A DNA stretch of 64,000 nt from the NCBI RefSeq assembly GCF_905475395.1, contig NC_058338.1, forward strand, positions 39,963,935-40,027,934, given 5' to 3'. Below the pieces are notes generated by a model that saw only the letters and a program-made list of their open reading frames with translations, did no database searches and was not told the DNA's origin. Position 1 is the stretch's first letter. Every line of letters begins with the position of its first letter. Below, one piece after another: positions 39,320 to 48,654 of this stretch. The DNA is from Chrysoperla carnea. Lineage: Eukaryota > Arthropoda > Insecta > Neuroptera > Chrysopidae. A program made the translations under genes and the position numbers.

Positions 39320-39686
39320 TAATATTCTCCTATTACATACATGCAGAGTATAAAAACACAACTTGTACAATACCCTTTAACTATGATCTTTGTTTAAGAA
39401 TACATTTACTTATAATATTATTTACATACATTTATTCATTCAAACTATATTTAGAAAGAATTCGAAAATACAACATTCAATGCTGAATCAACAACAACAT
39501 GAAATCTTATAAAGTTCTAATGACAAGCAAAAATATAATAAAATTAGATTTTTTTAACATCATCCGATTTTTTTCTAAATTTTCCACATTAGAATCATTT
39601 CTATAAAAAGGCAGAATAAATGAATTGTCTTATTATATTACTTCTGTATGTGTAATTAGGTGCTTCCTATATCTTTAGTTATAAAT

Positions 39687-40657
39687 ATGATTTACTCGAC
39701 AATTATTGTACTTAGTATTTATTTAATACTAATTCAAGGACATTCGACAGAAATTTTGTTGGATGAAGAAAGCGAATTGGTGCAAGAGGCACAACATTTG
39801 GATAATACTGGTACCAATGATCCAAATCCACCACCAATACAATGTCATGTTGAATTTCAAGTAAGAATTTTTTTCATTTTATGTTTGCTTTTTTAATAAT
39901 CTAAGCGTCAATTAAGGCTAAGGTCACTCGACCAGCAAATTTTACGATCGTTTCTTTCAATAGACTTTTTCTCGATATCACAAAAAGTGTTATTGTGTTA
40001 AATGAAGCTCCAACGTGCGTTGGAATTGACTTGTTACAAGGGCTACTTAATAAAATATATTGCTGAACAAACATTGACGCAAGTTAAAACCAAGTTTGAC
40101 CCATCGAGTCTAACAGTAACCGATGTCATGAACGCTGGTAGGTTTGGGATATAGCTTTATATTCGAGAGAATTCGAATTTAGTACAATTCAACGGGAACC
40201 TTTTTTTTTCAAATTTGAGTGATTTTTTATTCATAAGTGAATATTTCGTTGTTTTTCTTCATTGATAAAGACAATTCAAACTTCAAAATTGAATATAGGA
40301 TGGTCCAAGATATAACAGCAGGACTTCAGCCAATAATAAATAACGACGACGACTGGAATGTTGAATATTCTGTTTCCAGGATTTTAAAGCTTCAGGCCTG
40401 AAAGTCGAAATACCTTGGTTTTCACGATTTTAAGCCAAACAATCAAATTTTCGAAATTATGATATTGGCATAGATGATAAGTTTTATGTATTATGGGACG
40501 GTTATAATATCCGTGGCAAGTCACTTAAAAAAAAATTTTTTTATAGGTAATGAAACGAACAACTGGACATTGTGTAAAATTAGGTAAAGCAGGAAATGGA
40601 TGTGTAGCTGGAAATTACTTACAACCATTTCATCCAGAATGTATGATGATTAAATAG
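39687..40657 (+). CDS. Small secreted cysteine-containing protein, two exons
   Basis: Exon 1 (39687-39860, 58 codons) and exon 2 (40547-40657, 36 codons plus TAG) join in phase 0 across GTAAGA and TTATAG, giving 94 residues. Residues 1 to about 19 (MIYSTIIVLSIYLILIQGHS) are a good signal peptide, then an acidic linker (EILLDEESELVQEAQ), a proline patch (NPPPI) and a C-terminal domain with exactly four cysteines: QCHVEF, GHCVKLG, NGCVAG and PEC near the end. Spacing C-x14-C-x8-C-x13-C suggests two disulfides. There is no clear dibasic-plus-amide site except KR at the start of the exon 2 part (VMKRTTGHC). I do not recognise the family; a secreted regulatory peptide, a defence peptide or a venom/saliva-type peptide are all possible. 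An AG just before the exon (39658-39659) may mark a 5' untranslated intron. Poly(A) signal at 40666. Confidence 0.75.
39861..40546 (+). other. Intron of the small secreted protein gene
   Basis: This 686-base intron starts GTAAGA and ends TTATAG. It contains an unexpected open stretch of about 45 codons at 40003-40138 beginning ATGAAGCTCCAACGT and ending before GTAGGT; see findings. Otherwise nothing is seen. Confidence 0.65.
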
Positions 40658-40665
40658 CAACTTTT

Positions 40666-40671
40666 AATAAA
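40666..40671 (+). promoter_or_regulatory. Poly(A) signal of the small secreted protein gene
   Basis: AATAAA lies nine bases after the TAG stop, which makes a very short 3' untranslated region. Confidence 0.55.
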
Positions 40672-41328
40672 TATATTTGTTTTATTTATATAAATTAATT
40701 TATTTGTATATGTAATGAATTTGTGGAATTTGTGTAATTAAAAAGCCAATTAAATTTGTGAATAGTGAACAGTTGGCAATTTTTCAATTAATTTATAAAA
40801 AATAAATTTTCAATTCAATTAATTAATAATTACCATGCAGCACAAAATTAAGCAACCCTATCCATCCATATGTACTAAAATATGGTCTAAAAATTATAAA
40901 ATATCTATTTTAATTTTAATGTAACATTCAATGTTGAAAAGAGCAAGGTTGTTCGATATCTACACCTACTATTAACTATTCTTATCATAAGAATGCATGG
41001 AGAGCATTACAATTAAATTTGTGTGTTATTTTGTGCTTTTTAGTCCATAATAAAGCGTGCTTGATTAATCGAAAAATTTAAATTTTTTTTTCCTAGAAAA
41101 CTTCCTTGTGTACTCTCCTATTTCCTTCATTAACTATCATTTAATGATGGATATTTTGAGATCGAAGATAAGATCATTGGATACAACCTAGGGATTGGAT
41201 AGAGCTGATGAACTCTACTCTGTCCCTAGAGTCCCCAGTCCCCAGTCCTTAGAGCTGAATTTGATAAATAATTCCCAAAAATCTTATCATCAGTACAATT
41301 GTTTTTATTTATTAATACAAGTGAAAAT

Positions 41329-41391
41329 GCACTTGAAACATAGCTATGCGCACTTGAAACATAGCTATGCGCACTTGAAACATAGCTATGA
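41329..41391 (+). repeat. Minisatellite, 21-bp unit, three copies
   Basis: Three exact or near-exact head-to-tail copies of GCACTTGAAACATAGCTAT plus two bases. On the minus strand it reads as repeated AHSYVSS peptides, but this is a by-product of the repeat with no other support for coding. Confidence 0.93.
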
Positions 41392-41409
41392 ATACTCTCC
41401 ATTAAATTA

Positions 41410-41530
41410 CCTTTCGAACGAAACAAAAAAAATCGGTTTATCCGTTTAGGCGCTACGATGACACAGACAGACTGACACGCACACATAGTATTCAAACTTA
41501 TAACACCCCTTTTTTAGTTCGGGGTTTAAA
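41410..41530 (+). mobile_element. LINE 3' tail, copy B
   Basis: Blocks AGGCGCTACGATGACACAGA, CTGACACGCACACA, ATAACACCCCTTTT and TTCGGGGTTT follow in the order typical of 3' tails of insect non-LTR elements, and match copy A at 32945-33060. It is closely preceded by the minisatellite. Confidence 0.55.
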
Positions 41531-42003
41531 AATAAGGTAGCGTGTGGTAACCCGGATAATGGAGAAATATGGTCCCCCTAAGAAAAAAAAGATACTAAAA
41601 CAACTATTCGAGTTATGCATAATGTAGACATAGTTTTGATTTGTTTAAATGTTGTAACATTGGCATGCCACTTTTTTAGATACATCTTTTTAGAATTATT
41701 CAATATATTTAAAAAGGGATCATACTAACAAATTTTGTAAAATAGTTGAGGAAATATGACTTTTGAGGTCGGAATTTAAAAGTATATCTCCGATTTTTAC
41801 GGAACCAAACCGGGCGTAAACCATTCGTATGAGAGTATAGAAAACAGTCAGTTTTGTCAGAAACTGTGTTCTTTAAATTAATCACTCACTCGCGTGAGCG
41901 GGCTTACAAGTTCGTAAAATATCGTGTTTAATAACCATAAAAATAGAAAAAAACTTTTGAATCTCATTTGAAAAAATAGAAAGAATCGCAAAAATTACAA
42001 GGA

Positions 42004-42072
42004 AGCCATGACTCGAACCCGTATCCTCTTTATATCTGGTCTAGGAACTATCCAACTACGTCACTCCTGCTA
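42004..42072 (-). repeat. tRNA-like SINE fragment
   Basis: On the minus strand GTGACGTAGTTGGATAG (box-A-like) is followed by GGGTTCGAGTCATGG (near-perfect box B). The spacing fits a tRNA-derived RNA polymerase III promoter. The anticodon region does not form a clear stem, so it is a SINE head or a tRNA pseudogene, not a working tRNA. Confidence 0.5.
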
Positions 42073-42213
42073 TATGTGGGTGATCCTAATTATATGTAGC
42101 CTCTTCGCGTCTATTCTATTTGTATGTTTGTACATACAGAATACACAAACGTTATCGTACTTTTATCGTACTAGCATACATAGTCAAATAGTTTATCAGT
42201 ATGTGTGTTCCTA

Positions 42214-42530
42214 TATGGCACACTAGAGACCAAACGCGAAAACCGATTTTGATGATTCAGCCGTCAATCGATTTGTCTAAACCTTGCAAATGCTACTGAA
42301 GATAGGGCAGTAATACAAATTCAATATAGCTACTACCAGACGCCATATTGTGAAAAAGAATGTATGCGTGTTCCTTTGTGGCACACTAGAGACCAAACGC
42401 GTCTGACGATTTTAATGATGCTGACGTCAAACGATTTGTCTTAACTTTGACAGTGCTACTAAAGGTATGGCAGTGATGATGATTTATTTAATTTTATTTC
42501 ATACAACTAATGATCGGGACAATCAAACCG
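42214..42530 (+). repeat. Tandem repeat, unit about 163 bp, two diverged copies
   Basis: The blocks GGCACACTAGAGACCAAACG, GATTTGTCT and GTGCTACTGAAG/GTGCTACTAAAG recur with a period of 163 bases (first at 42217, second at 42380). The end of the second copy runs into sequence that resembles 9830-9980. Confidence 0.7.
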
Positions 42531-42745
42531 ACTTCAGCGCTTCCAGTAGATAATTTTGGTATTAAAGGGGGCTTTTATGACTAATTTTAAATTTTTACAT
42601 GTAACAGTACAAGTAAATATTTAATTAAAATTATTAATTTTCATTTTATTCATTATAACCAGTTAATTAATTACAAAGTAATCCTACATAGTCATTGGAA
42701 AATATTGAAAAATAACAGTTAATTAAATTTGGTGCAATAGAACAG

Positions 42746-42880
42746 ATCTTCTGTTGTATGCCTGCAGAGAGTGAGGATCAACACTTGCATATAATACCTC
42801 TCACTTCGATGCATTGCTTAACGCATGTATTGTCATACTCGTGATATTTATATGCCTAAAAGTAAATCGAACTAGTGGTA
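42746..42880 (+). mobile_element. Foldback/MITE element, copy 2 (right half only)
   Basis: It matches the right half of the element at 28846-29134: CTTCTGTTGTATGCCTGCAG, AATACCTCTCACTT, GATGCATTGCTTAACG and AAATCGAACTAGTGGTA. The left arm is missing, so this copy is truncated or a solo half. Confidence 0.75.
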
Positions 42881-43504
42881 CATTATTGATGATAAATAAA
42901 CTAGTTTTGAACTTTGATATCAATGTGCAGTCCGCCACCAAATTAGCAACGAGTAACATACACAATAAGAGTAATTACGATTAGCTAATTCCTACTAATG
43001 ATGACTACTTGGTAGTCGAAATACGTATTTAAAAATTCGAAATTTAAAGGAGAAATGTATTTTTGGTTGCTCCGCTGCTGCTACCGTTGTGAGCAATAAT
43101 TAAGAAATGCATGCCTTACAACTCAAATACACCCCTGTTAATTGTTAGATATTGTAAATAATTTTAGTTAATTCCGACAATAAAATTGCTGGTTTGTTAA
43201 TTTATTATTATGATTATCTTATCAGTATTATAAATTAAATGTACGTTCTTATTATTAGTATTATATACAGGCGATTCGCATGCGCGCATTCGCATGTTAT
43301 ACAGGCTGTTCAGCAGAGACACTTCTAGGTCATATGGCCTATTGTTATACCATACATATGTTTTTCAACCATTGTCGCTGATAATTTCATTTATCAGCTC
43401 TTCGAATATCTTGGGAACCTGAGTACACCTCCTTCATGCATAGATATACGATACGCTACATCAGTCCATCACAACCATTTATTAAATTATTTTGTTGTTG
43501 TTTC

Positions 43505-43584
43505 GGCGGGAATCAAAATCACTACCCCAGGCATATCGCGTACTAAATTGGTTACGCTTTAACCAACTGAGCTACTAGGTATGA
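43505..43584 (-). repeat. tRNA-derived sequence (SINE head or tRNA pseudogene)
   Basis: On the minus strand TAGTAGCTCAGTTGGTTAAA is a textbook D-arm/box A, and TGATTTTGATTCCCGCC stands where the T-arm should be. The T-stem is mismatched and box B has lost its GGTTCGA core, so transcription and folding are doubtful. Confidence 0.55.
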
Positions 43585-44559
43585 CTTCATCATAACACCC
43601 CATACTCACCATTTATGAGTTCATATAAACATATTTGCTTCCTCAATGCAATGCAAGGTTCTTATTTATTATTTCAATTCTCAATATTTATTCAGTAAAC
43701 ATGATTATTAAATCTGATCTCATAAGTCTGACAGCATTCCTTTTGCATTTAGGCGACACAAACTATAAGATATTCTTATAAGAATTTCCGATTTCGGAGG
43801 CAACCTCAAAATTTCTTATACGAATTTTTTTAAGATTTTCTGAGCGCGTGACATCGGTTCGAACGTTCACCGCTTCGTGTATCATTCAGGTATGGTAGCA
43901 CAGTTTACCACATAAAATACCGTACGAGTCACAGCAGTTTGGGGACACTTTTATGCGAAAAGCAACTGAAGAACAAAAACACATTAACTAAAGTGGCGTT
44001 AGAGCTCAGTCGTATTGGAACCCGATATCAATTCCTCTGTTTGTGTGCGTTTTCCTACAAATAAGCACATGTTAACGGTCTAGAGAATGGAAAGCTGCTT
44101 TTATGGTATGGTATTTGGACCCCATCACACCTCCGAAACTGCGTTTTGCAAGCAAAACAAAGTTGTGATACCTGCGTAATATGCGAAAAACTGAAAAAAA
44201 TCCGAAAATTTGAAACACAACTTTTTTTTTACTTGCAAAACGTTTTCACAGTCCCCTAAGTGATCCAAATAACATACCAAAAAAGCAGCTTTACATTTCG
44301 TTTTGCGATTTTAATGTAGAATTTGACTGGCGTATTTATTATTTGAAACAAAAAAATTTCAAAAAGAAGGGGCTAGCTTCACACACGACCACGAACACAA
44401 TAATCGATATGATCACTTCAAAATTTAGTATCTCTATTATTCAAAACTAAACGTATCAAAATTCAAGTACTATGGTTGTGGCAAAATAATTGTTAAAAAT
44501 ATTATAAACTATTAAACTTTTTAAACAAAATTGTTCTGTGTTTGTTGTCTAGAATCTAG

Positions 44560-47500
44560 ATGGATAATTTAAAACTAGTAATTGTGGTAAGCAGCTTTTG
44601 ATATTTATGAATATTATTATAAAAATAATACGTTTTACCTGTATCTGATTATATTAATTTATTGCGACTCATTCATCATGTGTGATGGACGGATTTATTT
44701 GCCTTAATAAATTTATCTATTTATAGAACATTATTATTATTTATTATCGATCATACATTTCAATTAAAAGTACTTGACGTCAATTATAAATAGATTATAA
44801 ATAAAAACTACGTTACTAAGTGATTGCCAAAATAATATCAAAAAGAAATACAAGGAGTATATTACATATATGGGTGCATGTGTTTGATAGAACAAATTTC
44901 CTAAAAATTGTTGTTTGTTTTATAATTTTGTAATTTACATAATTATTTTAATGTTTTTAAATTACAAACCGTAAAAAACATTTCGATTCATAATAACCGT
45001 CTTTTTAATCATTCTGCACCTTAAAATAATATATCTGTCTACATCTAGTAATTCAATTTGTAAACACGTTGATATAAGGGCAAAGAATTATTGAAAACTT
45101 TCATGTCTTTGAAACATCCATAGGATAATGGGGAACTTCCGTTCACGAATACACCCACAATAATTTTCTCCTACATTATTCATAATCAATTTTGATTGAA
45201 TATTCTACTTGATAAACAGTGATTTTAACAATAAAATAAAAGTTATGCAACTGTAACCCGGCTTCGCAAAAGTTGGAAACAAGCACAAAAAAGTATAGAA
45301 GGAGGTCGTCAGCCTAACTACATCTGCCAGTTATTTACAGTTATTTAGTGAAAGTGAGGATGAGAACACTCTAGGTGGCGAATTAGTGCAGTTCGCAGAG
45401 CTGTTGTGGCATCTTTTATTGACAGCAAGTAACAGGAGCCTCTGGAACAGCAATTTTACAAACTTTTATTAAATAATTCTTTAGAATCGTGTTCTCCAAA
45501 CTTAGAAATTGCCTTGGGCATTTTCTTGTCTCTCATGATCACTAACTGCAGTGGCGAACGTTCTTTTACAACATTAAAACGTATTAAAAATGGATAAGGG
45601 AACACGATCGACCAAGAACGTCTTAATCATCTCACTTTGTTGAATATAGAGCATGATTTGCTTAAAGAAATGTGTTATCTCTAAATTTGCCCATATTAAA
45701 TCCAGAAAAGTTTATTTGTAACAGTTTTGTTTTATTTAATACCCTAAACTTGAGAACATAAAGCAAACCAAGGGTTCAAAAATGGGTTCAAACATAGGGT
45801 TTTGTTCAATTCTGTAAAATTTGATCCCGATTTATGCATTTTACATTTAGTGCACCAAAAGTAGATAATAGACAACAATTAAAGTTTCATTTATGAATCA
45901 GTATTTCTAATTAATTATATTATTTTTAGCTTTGCAGGCATGGAGATCGCACACCATTGCAAACATATCCGAATAATCCACATACACCAGACATATATCA
46001 ACATCTTGGACCTGGCGAATTAACGAATGTAAATTTTCTTATAAGTATTAATATTAAATCTAAAAATAATTTTCTTTTTCTTCAAGTTAGGAAAGAAGAG
46101 AATGTTCGAAGTTGGAAAAAAACTGAGAAAACGTTATGAAAAATTTTTAAGTGATACATACACTCCTGAAAAAGTAAAAGTTATTACGACTAATATTAAT
46201 AGAACAAAAATGACAGCACAACTAGTGTGTGCTGGACTATTTCCACCGTCTTGTAAAGAAAAATGGGATAATATATTAAATTGGCAACCGATTCCTTACT
46301 CATACAGTTCATTAAGTCATAATGTAAGTATAATTCACAATATTAAATGACAAAAAAAATTTTATATTCTTTAACGATCTTATTAAGGCAAAAAATATCT
46401 TCCAGGCGTACAGAAGAATTAATTACTATAGTCAATGTTTTGATAGTTTTAATAGCGAATAGCTTTAATGGGTTTAAAATAATCCAAAAATATCAATACA
46501 CGTGCTTTAGTTAAATAAAATATTATGATTTTAATTTAGTTTAAAATTTTTCTTCGGGACTACTGTGAAGCAAATGAATCGATTTATTAGAATACTTAAA
46601 CAATTTTTTATAGCAAAAATAATTAATTTAATCGCGTTTGTGACATATAATCGTGTTTGAAGATAACTTTTGATTCGACGTAATAAAGTAAAAGATCGCT
46701 CTACTGCTTATAAAATAATTCGTAGCACGATGTTTATGTACGGAAAAATTCCTTGAAAGGCATTCAACTTGGAAAAACTAAATTAAGACTTTTTTTAGAT
46801 GTTGGTTTCGCCAATACATGGCTGTGAATCGTTTCGACAATTGTACAGAGAAGTTGAAAAGTCACAATATGGACAAGAAATATATCAAAAATTTGATTCG
46901 ATTTTCAGATATTTAGAAGAAAAATCTGGAATTTCACCTTTTCGAATAATGAATGCATTTCATCTGTATATGGTTCTAACTGCAGAAGTAATAACAAATT
47001 TTACAATTTTCAATAACTTAATAATATCTTTTTAATAAACATTTAGGAAAGCTTTGGACTAGTTTTACCTGAATGGACTAAAGAGGTGTTTCCTGAACCG
47101 CTAAATGAAATTGCTTGCTATCAATATTTATTACAAAATTATAATTTGAGTATGAAACAAAAAACCACCGGTAAATGATCTAAATTAAAAACTTAGTTTT
47201 AATATATCTAGTTTAAAGGTCTTTAGGGCTGTTTAACGTTTGTCTCAAAGTTTGATACTTGTTCTGTTTAAAAAAATATCAGGTTTAAATTGTGTGAAAA
47301 ATATGTCCTTTTCGCATCGGTGTACTACACGCAATGTAAGTAGAAAAGGATAGTGCCATTAAAGTGTTATAAGGCTAACCTTTTTACTGACACCGAGTGT
47401 AGTGTATACACTAGGTCACATAAAGAACATCTGTATTTATTTTAAATACTTAAAGACCAGTAGCTCGCACTAAAAAAATTTTTATGCCAACTTTATGAAA

Positions 47501-48617
47501 TTTGTGATCATATGAATACAGCCATTATCAGGAATTGTTTAATAATTTTTATAAGAGCATGCCCTACAAGAGCTGTGTTTTATATAATTTTAATTTGAGT
47601 ATGCTTATTGTTAAAAACTGCAATTACAATCTTTCTATGGTGATGTAATTGCAATTGCATTGCAAGAAAAATGGTAAATACATTTTGCTGAAGTGTAAAC
47701 TTGCATCAGCCAAAAAAAATTAACAAAAGAACATAACACTGTAATTGCAATTAGATAAACGTAAACAGAATCTGTAATTATGCGATTGACGTTTATTACG
47801 TGTTCTTTACGCTGGTTAACATCCCCCAACGTGAATTTTTACGTCGTCAAACCTCGCTGAGCTCTGGGAACCTAGATAGGCTCTAGTGTCTGGATCCATT
47901 GACTCTAGTGTGTCTGGATCCATGAAGGATATTATCGTAAATATTATAAAATATTATTCTTTAATCACAGGAGCATTTTTGTCAGAATTAATAAATGATT
48001 TTGATAAGAAAATTAACAATGAATCAAAACTGAAATTTATACTATATTCAGCTCATGAGTGTTCTATAGCAAATCTATTGATTATTCTAAATTTATTTGA
48101 TCTGAAAGTTCCAAATTATGGGTCATATGTAGCATTAGAATTAAGAGAACATAACAACGAACATTTCATTCAAGTAAGACATGCTTTAGTTTTTAGCACG
48201 CGGCCACACGAACGTTAAAAAATTTTAGAATTCTATGTCATTTTGAACAAATGATTTTGAATAAGTACACAGGCGTAGAGATGCGATAGACTTAAATTTA
48301 AAACAAACTAACATTGATTTCATTAACAAAATTAAGCGTTTTTCGCAACAAAATAAAGTAATCCACAATGACGGACGTTTGTTATAATAACCCTTTTTAA
48401 ACGTTTGTGTGAATTCGGGCTAAATGTTATCAAATTTGATAAACAAATGTAATATAGCGTTCCTATAATTATTATTAATTAAATTTTTTAGATTTACTAT
48501 CAAAATTCTGAAAATGAAGAACCAAAATTATTAAAAATTCCAGAATTTGACGAATCATGTCGTTACGATTTGTTTAAAACTTATCTTTCTAAGTATATAA
48601 TAAAATCCTGCTTGTAA
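44560..48617 (+). CDS. Histidine acid phosphatase (insect venom/lysosomal acid phosphatase family), seven exons
   Basis: Exons 44560-44586, 45930-46028, 46087-46323, 46799-46987, 47047-47170, 47971-48173 and 48492-48617 join in frame to 334 codons plus TAA. The active-site signature RHGDRTP is at residues 12-18 (MDNLKLVIVLCRHGDRTP), with R12 and H13 as phosphate-binding arginine and nucleophile. NRTKMTAQLV (R81) and WQPIP follow, and YSAHECS at 251-257 is the second catalytic motif; H254-E255 replaces the His-Asp of the vertebrate prostatic enzyme, as in insect members such as bee venom acid phosphatase. The family hydrolyses phosphomonoesters at low pH in lysosomes or secretions. Odd point: the first exon here has no signal peptide. 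An AG directly precedes the ATG, so it may be an internal exon with a secretory leader upstream that I could not find. Introns are 58 to 1343 bases. Confidence 0.88.
44587..45929 (+). other. First visible intron of the acid phosphatase gene
   Basis: Starts GTAAGC and ends TTTTTAG. It is 1343 bases long and carries the dead hAT transposase fragment at 45463-45684. The rest is AT-rich with no exon. Confidence 0.75.
45463..45684 (+). pseudogene. hAT transposase C-terminal dimerisation domain remnant
   Basis: The frame reads LESCSPNLEIALGIFLSLMI, then TNCSGERSFTTLKRIKNG, a TAA at 45595-45597, then QERLNHLTLLNIEHDL. The N-x-x-x-ERSFSxLKRIK and RLNxLxLLxIE patterns are the conserved C-terminal dimerisation region of hAT transposases (as in ZMYM1-like proteins). 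The internal stop and lack of upstream catalytic domain show a dead fragment. It sits in the sense orientation in an intron of the acid phosphatase gene. Confidence 0.78.
46324..46798 (+). other. Intron of the acid phosphatase gene, nothing seen
   Basis: A 475-base intron, GTAAGT to TTTTTAG. No repeat, RNA or frame of note was seen. Confidence 0.7.
47171..47970 (+). other. Intron of the acid phosphatase gene with a short direct repeat
   Basis: An 800-base intron, GTAAAT to TCACAG. Near its end a block CTCTAGTGTCTGGATCCAT at 47881 is repeated at 47904 with a two-base insertion. An open frame crosses this repeat into the next exon, but the homologous fit and phase support the exon starting at 47971. 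Near 47660 and 47750 are inverted and direct copies of TGTAATTGCAATT. Confidence 0.65.
48174..48491 (+). other. Last intron of the acid phosphatase gene, nothing seen
   Basis: A 318-base intron, GTAAGA to TTTTTAG, with no notable content. Confidence 0.7.
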
Positions 48618-48648
48618 AAGACATGAATGTAAGCATACAAAAAAGTAT

Positions 48649-48654
48649 AATAAA
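48649..48654 (+). promoter_or_regulatory. Poly(A) signal of the acid phosphatase gene
   Basis: AATAAA about 30 bases after the TAA stop at 48615-48617. Confidence 0.55.

Larger units (their letters stand above)
18190..39686. other. Gene-poor repeat-filled interval
   Basis: Between the membrane-protein gene and the small secreted protein gene I can support no complete gene. The interval holds the foldback elements, MITEs, pogo-like element, tandem duplications, LINE tails and LINE remnant listed separately. Stretches between them, for example 19480-21150, 22450-24290, 24700-25560, 27000-28840, 29140-31170, 31880-32130, 33070-34070, 34940-36950 and 37140-38540, show only AT-rich sequence with short frames; two of those (25583-25795 and 30215-30421) look somewhat exon-like and are noted under findings. 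Confidence 0.55.
40658..44559. other. Intergenic region rich in repeats
   Basis: Between the secreted-protein gene and the acid phosphatase gene lie a 21-bp minisatellite, a LINE tail, a 163-bp tandem repeat, half of a foldback element and two tRNA-like SINE fragments, all listed separately. The region probably also contains the promoter and perhaps an unrecognised 5' exon of the acid phosphatase gene. Confidence 0.55.

Noticed and set aside
41226-41495. Minus-strand repetitive peptide (AHSYVSS units)
   Set aside because: It is the translation of a 21-bp minisatellite with a unit length divisible by three; no signal, splice or family support.
47886-47970. Upstream extension of the sixth acid phosphatase exon
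   Set aside because: The frame is open, but it reads through a direct repeat and AT-rich sequence; the family fit (a short K...TG-A-FL-x-E-L junction) and the good TCACAG acceptor favour 47971. Kept only as an alternative-splicing finding.
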